Shown here piece by piece: positions 1-5,942 of a stretch of 10,459 nt of DNA. Every line of letters starts with the position of its first letter. Position 1 is the first letter of the stretch. The DNA is from Bacillota bacterium (lineage in GTDB: Bacteria > Bacillota_A > Clostridia > DSM-8532). The translations under genes were made by a program, and so were the position numbers. The DNA is taken from NCBI GenBank assembly GCA_023424865.1, contig JAFADM010000283.1, positions 1-10,459 on the forward strand, written 5' to 3'. The notes beneath the pieces are model-generated. The model saw nothing but the letters and a program-made list of their open reading frames with translations. It had not been told where the DNA came from and searched no databases.

Positions 1-1063
1 CTGAATTATTCAGCTGCAAGTTTAGAATCTCCTTTATTTTTTTTATCCGGTAGACAATGGTATTGCGGTGGGTGTGAAGCCGAAAGGCCGTTTCCAGTAT
101 GTTGCAGTCGGAAAGCAGGAAGGTTCGCAGCGTATTAAGGTATTCGGAATCGTGTAGGCTGTCGTATTGCTCCAGAACACCCAAATGCCGTTTGTAAATG
201 GTTTGAAGCAGACACGGATCCGATGCGCAGAAGAGCACCTGGAAAAGGCCCAAATCCTCGAAGCACACGGACTGGCGTTTCCAGAAAACAGCGGCTGCCA
301 GTGAAAAGCGCGCCCGTTTATAGTACTGCTCCAAACGGGTTAGGGAGGAAAGGGTATCGCTTACGCCCAGCCGTATGCTGTCACAAAAGCAGATCATTTC
401 AATAAGACTGTTTAACGCTTCCGCGTCCTTTATCCCCTGAAATATAAGAATATGCAGGTTGTCATGGTGAAACAGATGGTATTTAAGACCTAAGCTATTC
501 AGCGGCGAAGTAATTCTTGTGGCATCCTGCAAATGCTGAATGACCATGAGCCGGTAATCCGAGTCGGTAGTAAAGCCGAATTGGTTAAAGGTTCGAAGAA
601 TATTGTCCTGGACGGGGGTCTGGTAAAGGGCGCTTTGAAAGGCGGCGCTTAAATGCTCTTCACGCTGATTATTGTAAAGCAAAAGGCTGCAATAATCCTG
701 CATAATGTCCACAAGATGCACTTCCCAGGGCATGGTAAAAAGAGGAAGCCTGCTTTCATTGCAAAAAGCGATTATTTCAGGGGTAATGTTTTCGGGGAAC
801 AGGTACTTGCCCACATTGACAAGCAGACCGCTGCAGTTTCGCATAACAAGCCCGCTGATAAAGTCGTAAAGGGAAACACCTGTTTGCACGAAAAGACCGG
901 TGGTTATAACCAGCTCGCCTCCCTTTAAAAAGGACATGTTCTGAATATCCTCAGCAAGATACACCCAGGAGGCGGAATTATTAAGTCCCTCCTGACCTCC
1001 GTGAAGGGTAAGGCTGTATTTTATCTGAGCGCATTCATAGAGATCTTCCACCCGGGTACGCAT
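1..1063 (-). CDS. PucR-family transcriptional regulator (C-terminus cut by window edge)
   Basis: I translated the minus strand from an ATG at 1063-1061. The frame stays open for 354 codons to the left edge, so the last few residues and the stop are missing. Residues about 5-125 resemble the PucR N-terminal domain (starts MRTRVEDLYE, then a GELVITTG motif near residue 50). The C-terminal end (about 321-347) carries the PucR-type helix-turn-helix, with the hallmark HRNTIVYRIKKI at 332-343. The middle looks like the degenerate GGDEF-like linker of this family. An AAGGAG site (1073-1078 on the plus strand) lies nine bases before the ATG, which supports this start. PucR proteins are DNA-binding activators or repressors of purine, amino acid and amine catabolism. 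This one is divergent from the kinase/transport/aminotransferase genes, so it is a natural candidate for controlling them. The effector cannot be read from the sequence. Confidence 0.9.
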   Translation of the reverse strand, partial: MRTRVEDLYECAQIKYSLTLHGGQEGLNNSASWVYLAEDIQNMSFLKGGELVITTGLFVQTGVSLYDFISGLVMRNCSGLLVNVGKYLFPENITPEIIAFCNESRLPLFTMPWEVHLVDIMQDYCSLLLYNNQREEHLSAAFQSALYQTPVQDNILRTFNQFGFTTDSDYRLMVIQHLQDATRITSPLNSLGLKYHLFHHDNLHILIFQGIKDAEALNSLIEMICFCDSIRLGVSDTLSSLTRLEQYYKRARFSLAAAVFWKRQSVCFEDLGLFQVLFCASDPCLLQTIYKRHLGVLEQYDSLHDSEYLNTLRTFLLSDCNILETAFRLHTHRNTIVYRIKKIKEILNLQLNNS

Positions 1064-1092
1064 GTGCTTTCGCTCCTTCTTTTTTGTGACGT

Positions 1093-1109
1093 TTGTACTT
1101 TGAGTACAA
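1093..1109. promoter_or_regulatory. Perfect inverted repeat, candidate PucR operator
   Basis: TTGTACT and AGTACAA are perfect 7-base arms around a 3-base spacer (TTG). The site lies 30 bases upstream of the PucR start and 33 bases upstream of the -35 of the divergent promoter at 1142-1171, a position suited to autoregulation or to activation of the divergent gene. The symmetry is read directly; binding by the PucR protein is inferred from position only. A lone half site (TTGTACT) recurs at 1305-1311. Confidence 0.5.
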
Positions 1110-1141
1110 TAAGTTGCTTTAATGTTTAGGATAGGAATCCA

Positions 1142-1171
1142 TTGTGAAAGCCTTGTCCATAGGCATATAAT
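1142..1171 (+). promoter_or_regulatory. Sigma-A-type promoter for the kinase-like gene
   Basis: TTGTGA (1142-1147) and a perfect TATAAT (1166-1171) are separated by 18 bases. Transcription would start near 1178, immediately before the structured leader element, giving an untranslated leader of about 160 bases ahead of the ATG at 1338. Confidence 0.6.
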
Positions 1172-1181
1172 AGATTCAATA

Positions 1182-1270
1182 CTTAACCGGGCCGTGCCCG
1201 CAACCCAATTGACAAGGAACACCGATGTAACACAGCTTGTTTTTTATCGGCACTTCTTAGCAATAGGGGC
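1182..1270 (+). promoter_or_regulatory. Structured 5' leader element, copy 1
   Basis: The element starts with a GC-rich hairpin: CGGGC (1188-1192), 3-base loop CGT, GCCCG (1196-1200). Then comes AACCCAAT (1202-1209), then a second helix CCGAT (1222-1226) with ATCGG (1246-1250), whose loop ends in the tract TTGTTTTTTAT (1237-1247), then a tail CTTCTTAGCAATAGGGG. The same blocks in the same order and nearly the same spacing occur at 2832-2923. The position just after a predicted transcription start favours an RNA element such as a riboswitch or protein-binding leader. I do not recognise it as a known riboswitch class. A DNA repeat family remains possible. Confidence 0.5.
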
Positions 1271-1337
1271 ATTATATTAAAGAATCAATATCCGCTTCTA
1301 TTCATTGTACTATAAAACCAAGGAAAGAAGATTGGTT

Positions 1338-1940
1338 ATGAGTGAGAAATTTATTGTTACCATTGCGCGTCAATTCGGAAGCCTGGGGCGTCCCATAGCA
1401 AGGCAAATAAGTGAAACGCTGGGAGTACAATACTACGACAGGGATATTGTGGATTTGACAGCTAAAAACCTGAATCTTCCGGTTTCCACCATCAGCGATG
1501 TGGAGGAAAGCGCAAAATCGGCCTTCTTCAACATGAATTATCCTCTGGGAATGGGGACAACGGCCATCCAGGACTCCATCTTCGCCGCTCAGCGCAAAAT
1601 CATCGTTGATCTTGCCGAGAAGGAATCCTGCATTATCGTCGGACGCTGTGCGGACCATATTCTTAAGGATTGCAGGAACATTATAAATATCTTCATTTAC
1701 GCCCCTTTTGAGGCAAGGCTCATAAATTGCGTGGAACGTTTAAATATGCGTCCCGACGAGGCAAAAAAAATGATTGCTTCGGTGGATAAGGCCCGTGAAT
1801 CCTATCACCGCCATTATTGCGGCTACTCCATGTCCGACAAGGATTACAAGCATGTTATGCTGGACTCCAGCCTTCTGGGTATTGAAGGCACCTGCGAGGT
1901 ACTTACGGAAATGATTAAAAAACGCTTTAATCTGACCTGA
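1338..1940 (+). CDS. Cytidylate kinase-like protein
   Basis: This is a 200-residue P-loop protein of the cytidylate-kinase-like family (AAK6-type fold). The N-terminal strand and nucleotide loop read ITIAR-type VTIARQFGSLGRPIA (residues 7-21), followed by YYDRDIV (32-38). Other family blocks are IIVGRCADHIL (99-109), a lid-like VDKARESYHRHYCG (149-162) and a C-terminal LDSSLLGIEGTCEVL stretch. The usual GSGGR loop is GSLGR here, and there is no classical Walker lysine, as in many relatives, so the true substrate may not be CMP. I chose ATG 1338 over the upstream ATG at 1305 because the conserved domain begins right after it and the purine-rich AGGAAAGAAG (1321-1330) lies just upstream. It is followed by a strong terminator and is probably monocistronic. 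True CMP kinase (Cmk) is less likely given the family motifs. Confidence 0.85.
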   Translation: MSEKFIVTIARQFGSLGRPIARQISETLGVQYYDRDIVDLTAKNLNLPVSTISDVEESAKSAFFNMNYPLGMGTTAIQDSIFAAQRKIIVDLAEKESCIIVGRCADHILKDCRNIINIFIYAPFEARLINCVERLNMRPDEAKKMIASVDKARESYHRHYCGYSMSDKDYKHVMLDSSLLGIEGTCEVLTEMIKKRFNLT

Positions 1941-2000
1941 AAGCCGATAGACATTCTCAAAATAATCCCTAAACTCTTTATAAATGAAAATTGCGGAGCG

Positions 2001-2045
2001 ACGGAGCTTTTCTTTTAACTGAGAGAGGCTCCGTTTGTGTTTTTA
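2001..2045 (+). terminator. Rho-independent terminator after the kinase-like gene
   Basis: ACGGAGC (2001-2007) pairs perfectly with GCTCCGT (2028-2034). The helix can extend inward through T/C against A/G pairs (2008-2014 with 2021-2027) to about 14 pairs around a 6-base loop. A T-rich run TTTGTGTTTTT follows (to 2045). It separates the kinase-like gene from the ABC transporter genes. Confidence 0.8.
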
Positions 2046-2111
2046 GTCACAGCTATGTCCTTAATTCCCCAACCCCTTTTCGCACAATGAAAGTAGGTGG
2101 CTTTTTTGGTT

Positions 2112-2834
2112 ATGCTCGAAATTGAAAAACTGTCAAAATCCTTTAATGATCTTGAAGTTCTCCGGGATGTCAGCCTCTCAGTCAAAAAAGGCGAGGTGGT
2201 TGTCATTATTGGCCCGTCGGGCTCGGGGAAGAGCACGCTGCTTCGGTGCATTAATCTGCTGGAACAGCCTACGGGAGGGGAGATCCGATACATGGGACAG
2301 GATATCACCCATCTGGGAAAAAAGGTAACGGATTACAGGAAGCATGTGGGAATGGTCTTTCAGAGATTTAATCTTTTTCCTTTGAAGACTGCACTTGAAA
2401 ATATCATGTATGCGCCTGTAAAGCTGGGTGGCAAGTCCCCGACGGATGCCAGAGAAAAAGCTATGGAGCTGCTGGGCAAGGTGGGGCTTGAAAACAAGGC
2501 AGCAGCTTATCCTTTCGCTCTTTCCGGCGGACAGCAGCAGCGGGTGGCTATAGCACGGGCACTGGCCATGGAGCCAGAAATTCTTTTATTCGATGAGCCC
2601 ACCTCGGCTCTGGACCCTGAGCTTGTGGGGGATGTGCTGGAGGTAATGAAAAAGCTTGCCTCTGAGGGGATGACCATGGTGGTGGTTACCCATGAAATGG
2701 GCTTTGCCAAAGAGGTGGCGGATCGGGTTATTTTTATGGACGGGGGCTTTGTGGTGGAGGAAAATTCACCGGCAGAAATATTTACCCGTCCCCAAAACAG
2801 CAGAACAAAAGCTTTCCTTGCCCGGGTGCTGTAA
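2112..2834 (+). CDS. Polar amino acid ABC transporter, ATP-binding protein
   Basis: This is a 240-residue GlnQ/HisP-type ATPase that powers amino acid import. All nucleotide-binding motifs are intact: Walker [10 protein letters not shown] (34-42), Q-loop with Q84 ([10 protein letters not shown]), signature [14 protein letters not shown] (137-150), Walker B ILLFDE (157-162), D-loop SALD, and switch His194 (VVTHEMG). ATG 2112 gives the usual family start ([11 protein letters not shown]), with AGGTGG (2095-2100) eleven bases upstream. An in-frame GTG at 2097 overlaps that site and would only add five residues. No convincing promoter is visible in the 66 bases between the upstream terminator and this start. 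It is the first gene of a transport and catabolic cluster that continues with the permease and binding protein. Substrate specificity cannot be read from the ATPase. Confidence 0.95.
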   Translation: MLEIEKLSKSFNDLEVLRDVSLSVKKGEVVVIIGPSGSGKSTLLRCINLLEQPTGGEIRYMGQDITHLGKKVTDYRKHVGMVFQRFNLFPLKTALENIMYAPVKLGGKSPTDAREKAMELLGKVGLENKAAAYPFALSGGQQQRVAIARALAMEPEILLFDEPTSALDPELVGDVLEVMKKLASEGMTMVVVTHEMGFAKEVADRVIFMDGGFVVEENSPAEIFTRPQNSRTKAFLARVL

Positions 2835-2923
2835 CCTAAAGCGGGCTATGCCCGAAACCCAATAGATATGAAGCGCTAATGAAATAATTTGTTTTTTATT
2901 GACGCTTTTCAGCGATAAGGTCC
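2832..2923 (+). promoter_or_regulatory. Structured leader element, copy 2, upstream of the permease
   Basis: This second copy matches the element at 1182-1270: hairpin CGGGC (2842-2846), loop TAT, GCCCG (2850-2854); then AACCCAAT (2856-2863); then helix GCGCTAAT (2873-2880) with ATTGACGC (2898-2905), one mismatch, its loop ending in TTGTTTTTTAT (2889-2899); then a tail CTTTTCAGCGATAAGG. The second helix differs in sequence from copy 1 but still pairs, which suggests the structure is what is conserved. It fills the gap between the ATPase stop and the permease Shine-Dalgarno (AAGGAGG, 2925-2931), so it could act on permease translation. A TCCT at 2921-2924 sits directly before the Shine-Dalgarno. 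Confidence 0.5.
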
Positions 2924-2939
2924 TAAGGAGGCAAACAAA

Positions 2940-3635
2940 ATGGAAGTGCACTTTAAAAAAGCGTTGGATACCCTGGCCCCAAGTCTTGTGGGCGGTGTGG
3001 GAATCGTTGTTTATATCACTCTGGTTGGCTTTGCCGCTGCGCTGGTTGTAGCCCTTCTGGTTGCCATGGGACGATTGAGCAAAAGCAAGCCGCTTAACCG
3101 AATACTTATTATCTTTATTGAGATTGTCCGGGGAACGCCCCTTCTTGTTCAATTCTTCTATATTTATTACGTTGTACCCATGCTCATAAACGGCTTGACC
3201 TCCCTTTTCGGCTATAAAACCAATATCCAGCTTCCGGCCGCCACCTGCGGCATCATCGGCTTTGCCATCAATTACGGCTGCTATATGTCCGAGGTTGTCC
3301 GTTCAGCCATTCTGGCCATCGATCCCGGGCAAAGGGAAGCGGGGCTGGCATTGGGGTTCAGTGAAAAGCAGGTGCTCTTTCACTTCATTATTCCTCCGGC
3401 ACTTCGCAATTCCGTTCCCGTTTTCGGCAATTATCTGGTGATGCTCATAAAGGACACTTCCCTTCTGGCCATGATATCCGTGCAGGAGCTGCTCCTTCGC
3501 ACTAAGACCTTTGCCTCCCAGACCTTTCTCACGGTGGAGGCCTATACCATTCTGGCGCTGGTGTATCTGGCCATAAGCATTCCCCTTTCCCAAATATGCC
3601 GGATTGTTGAGCGACGGCTGAAGCAGCTCCGATAA
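2940..3635 (+). CDS. Polar amino acid ABC transporter, permease
   Basis: This is a 231-residue inner-membrane permease of the HisM/GlnP family. Hydrophobic segments are visible near residues 18-45, 55-82, 100-120, 160-185 and 200-220. The family motif RGTPLLVQ is at 64-71, and the cytoplasmic EAA-type coupling loop starts at EAGLALGFSEKQVLFHFIIP (133-152). A strong AAGGAGG (2925-2931) lies eight bases upstream of the ATG. Only one permease gene is present, so the channel is probably a homodimer, as in other clostridial polar amino acid systems. It lies between its ATPase and its binding protein. Confidence 0.95.
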   Translation: MEVHFKKALDTLAPSLVGGVGIVVYITLVGFAAALVVALLVAMGRLSKSKPLNRILIIFIEIVRGTPLLVQFFYIYYVVPMLINGLTSLFGYKTNIQLPAATCGIIGFAINYGCYMSEVVRSAILAIDPGQREAGLALGFSEKQVLFHFIIPPALRNSVPVFGNYLVMLIKDTSLLAMISVQELLLRTKTFASQTFLTVEAYTILALVYLAISIPLSQICRIVERRLKQLR

Positions 3636-3720
3636 AGGATCCTTCCTGTTTTCTGTTTTTAAGCTGAAGTTTACAGCAGTAATCAATAAATCAAATCGTA
3701 AAGAAAGAAGGTATAAAAGG

Positions 3721-4611
3721 ATGAAGAAAAGCAATTTGAAGAAGGTTTTGACGGCCATTCTCTCTCTCACTCTGGTCCTGGGCCTTGTAACAGGGTGTAC
3801 AGGCAATAGCGCCAATAACAATACACCGGCCGCCGCAACAGGTGGCGAATCAGCCATGCTGAAAAAGATCAAGGAAAAGGGGCACATTCTTATCGGCTCC
3901 TCCAATGACGCACCCTTTTCTTACCAGGACATTAACACCGGTAAGCTGGAGGGCATAGATATTGAGATCCTTCGTGAAATTTGCAGCCGTCTCGGTATCC
4001 CGGACATTCAGATGAAGGTCATTGATTTCTCAAATCTTCTGGTAGAACTTAACAACAACAGTATCGACATGGTTGTGGACGCCATGTATGTCAAAGAGGA
4101 ACGGCTTCAGATTGCTGCCTTCACCGACAAATGGTACCAGGAAGGAGAGGCCGTGGTCATACCCGCCGACTCGGCTGTTGCCTCCAAGGAGGATTTGAAG
4201 GGTAAGACCATTGGCGCCCAGCCGGGAACCACCTTTTACGAAACCGCTCAGAAATGGCTGGAGGAGGGAAGGATCGGCAAGCTTGAGGCCTATGACAATC
4301 AGGCAACCCTCATGACCGCCGTTAATATGGGCAAGGTGGACGGCGTGGTCACCGACGGTATTGTAGCAGGCTATACACTATCCTCCGACAGCTCCCTTAA
4401 GCTTAAGCTCCTGTCGCCCTATGAACCTGAGGCAAGCGGACAAATCGGAGCGGCGGTGCGTTTTGAGGATAAAGACTTTTTAGTTGAGGTCAACAAAGTT
4501 CTCAATGAAATGAAAAAAGACGGAAAACTACTGGAAATTCTGAAAAACTATGGTCTTACCGAAGACTATTTTGTAGATGCAGAAAAAGGTATAACCACCA
4601 ATGTGAAGTAA
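3721..4611 (+). CDS. Amino acid ABC transporter substrate-binding lipoprotein
   Basis: This is a 296-residue family 3 extracellular solute-binding protein. A lipoprotein signal (positive start MKKSNLKK, hydrophobic core, lipobox LVTGC) places the lipid-anchored cysteine at residue 26. A Ser/Asn/Ala-rich linker follows, then the periplasmic-binding fold from about residue 48, beginning KEKGHILIGSSNDAPFSY. The stretch SIDMVVDAMYVKEERLQIAAFT contains the Arg that in this family usually holds the alpha-carboxylate of the ligand. GAAGG (3707-3711) is nine bases before the ATG. The ligand is unknown; the neighbouring GabT-like aminotransferase suggests an amino acid whose amino group is transaminated. 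Confidence 0.93.
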   Translation: MKKSNLKKVLTAILSLTLVLGLVTGCTGNSANNNTPAAATGGESAMLKKIKEKGHILIGSSNDAPFSYQDINTGKLEGIDIEILREICSRLGIPDIQMKVIDFSNLLVELNNNSIDMVVDAMYVKEERLQIAAFTDKWYQEGEAVVIPADSAVASKEDLKGKTIGAQPGTTFYETAQKWLEEGRIGKLEAYDNQATLMTAVNMGKVDGVVTDGIVAGYTLSSDSSLKLKLLSPYEPEASGQIGAAVRFEDKDFLVEVNKVLNEMKKDGKLLEILKNYGLTEDYFVDAEKGITTNVK

Positions 4612-4685
4612 AGGCACACCTTGGGAAAGACTGTACGAAAAAGCATGAGGGCCTGAAGCCGTCTAGCCTAAGCCTTATAAAATTG

Positions 4686-4726
4686 GGGGAGAGTGGGGAC
4701 ACCTTCTCTCCTTCTTCTGGGAGAAG
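4686..4726 (+). promoter_or_regulatory. Hairpin and competing helix over the alcohol dehydrogenase ribosome site
   Basis: GGAGAG (4688-4693) pairs with CTCTCC (4706-4711), and the inner GGGG with CCTT can extend the stem around an ACA loop. Alternatively CTTCTC (4703-4708) pairs perfectly with GAGAAG (4721-4726), which is part of the Shine-Dalgarno region GGGAGAAG (4719-4726). The two helices share bases and exclude each other. This may be chance in a purine/pyrimidine-biased stretch. Confidence 0.3.
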
Positions 4727-4729
4727 CGT

Positions 4730-5863
4730 ATGCTGGAATTTAATTATCATCTTCCCGTGAACCTGGTGTTTGGCCGGGGAAAATCCGACAGCCTTGGTGA
4801 AAAGGCTGCCGTTCATGGAAAAAGAGCACTTGTTGTTACAGGCGGAAGCAGTACAAAGCGTTCCGGGCTCTTAGCCAAAGCCCTCACTCTTTTAACCGAA
4901 AACGGTGTGGCCGGTATTCTCTTTGACAGGGTAACGCCAAACCCCCTTACCACTACGGTGTATGAAGGCGCTGAGCTGGCGGTGTCGGAGGGCTGCGATT
5001 TGGTTGTGGCCCTGGGAGGGGGAAGCAGCCTGGATGCGGCCAAGGGTATCGCCTTTCAGGCTGTTAACGGCGGAGATATCAACGACTACATATTCGGCAG
5101 GAAATTAAGCGGCAGAGCCCTTCCTGTCGTCGCCGTACCCACCACCTGCGGTACCGGCAGTGAAGCTAACGGTTTTGCCGTTATGACCAATCCTGAGACA
5201 CTGGATAAAAAATCCCTCCGCTGTAATGCCATCGTTCCGGCCTGCTCCATTATTGATCCTCTCCTTATGACCACCTTGCCCAAAGCCACCCTGGCCTCGG
5301 TAGGCTTTGACGCGTTATGCCATAATATTGAGGCTTATTTATCCGCCATCGTACAGCCCCTTACGGAAATTCAGGCTCTGGAAGGTATTCGTTTGGCACT
5401 GGGAAGCCTTCGTAAGGTTTATGCCGATCCGTCGGACCTGGACAGCTGGGATAGGCTTTGCCTGGCAAGCACCCTGGGGGGGATGACCATCCATTGTGCA
5501 GGGGTTACCGCCCTTCACGGCATGGAGCATCCTGCCAGCGGGCTTAAGGACATCGTCCACGGCCGGGGCCTTGCCGCTTTGGCTCCCCATGTTTACAGGG
5601 CTTCCGTCAAGAGCGCTCCCCGTAAATTTTCCGTTCTCTCCGCGCTAATGGGCGGAAAGGATGAAAACGATTTCGTCCTCCTTTTGGAGGAGCTTATACA
5701 TGACCTTCATTTGACCGCAACCCTGGGTGAGCAGGGACTTGGGAGGGAGGACGCGGACTGGATGACAGAAAACTGTCTTAAGGTATCCGCGGCCGGTCTT
5801 GCCAATCATCCCCTGGTTTTTACCCCGGAAAAAATAAAGGAAATATACCTCCAGGCGATGTGA
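4730..5863 (+). CDS. Iron-containing (group III) alcohol dehydrogenase
   Basis: This is a 377-residue NAD(P)-dependent dehydrogenase of the Fe-ADH family, near the usual 380-residue length. The dinucleotide motif GGGSSLD is at 96-102 and the family motif TTCGTGSE at 138-145. The four metal ligands expected by comparison with lactaldehyde reductase FucO are Asp194, His198, His263 and His277, with the additional active-site His267 (HGMEH). It probably reduces an aldehyde to an alcohol. Being 72 bases upstream of a GabT-like aminotransferase, the likely substrate is the semialdehyde made by that enzyme (for example succinate semialdehyde to 4-hydroxybutyrate). Sulfoacetaldehyde or another omega-aldehyde is possible, and overall it also resembles butanol dehydrogenases. 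The Shine-Dalgarno GGGAGAAG lies just upstream of the ATG. Confidence 0.92.
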   Translation: MLEFNYHLPVNLVFGRGKSDSLGEKAAVHGKRALVVTGGSSTKRSGLLAKALTLLTENGVAGILFDRVTPNPLTTTVYEGAELAVSEGCDLVVALGGGSSLDAAKGIAFQAVNGGDINDYIFGRKLSGRALPVVAVPTTCGTGSEANGFAVMTNPETLDKKSLRCNAIVPACSIIDPLLMTTLPKATLASVGFDALCHNIEAYLSAIVQPLTEIQALEGIRLALGSLRKVYADPSDLDSWDRLCLASTLGGMTIHCAGVTALHGMEHPASGLKDIVHGRGLAALAPHVYRASVKSAPRKFSVLSALMGGKDENDFVLLLEELIHDLHLTATLGEQGLGREDADWMTENCLKVSAAGLANHPLVFTPEKIKEIYLQAM

Positions 5864-5869
5864 TCCCTT

Positions 5870-5887
5870 GTTAAGCCCCGGCTTAAC
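5870..5887. repeat. Perfect short inverted repeat between dehydrogenase and aminotransferase genes
   Basis: GTTAAGCC (5870-5877) and GGCTTAAC (5880-5887) are perfect 8-base arms around CC. It begins seven bases after the dehydrogenase stop. There is no T-tract after it, so it is not a standard terminator; it could stabilise or process the mRNA, or bind a protein. Confidence 0.45.
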
Positions 5888-5915
5888 GGAGCCCGGAAAG
5901 ACTACCGGAGGTATT

Positions 5916-5942
5916 ATGGAAGAAGGAGAAGAACCATGCTAA
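5916..5942 (+). other. Possible 8-codon leader ORF overlapping the aminotransferase start
   Basis: ATG at 5916 follows GGAGG (5907-5911) by four bases and encodes MEEGEEPC before a TAA that overlaps codons 1-3 of the aminotransferase gene in another frame. The internal codons also contain the aminotransferase Shine-Dalgarno AAGGAG (5923-5928). It could couple translation, but its short length and short spacing make chance quite possible. Confidence 0.25.

Noticed and set aside
653..928. Plus-strand open frame of 91 codons
   Set aside because: It lies antisense inside the well-supported PucR gene, has no good ribosome site and no recognisable domain.
1941..2000. Possible third copy of the leader element (GAAAGCCGATAGACATT resembles part of copy 2)
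   Set aside because: There is no GC hairpin before it and no TTGTTTTTTAT block after it; the similarity covers only about 17 bases and can be chance.
3303..3905. Minus-strand open frame of 200 codons
   Set aside because: It overlaps the permease and binding-protein genes antisense, both of which have clear family motifs; its product resembles nothing I know.
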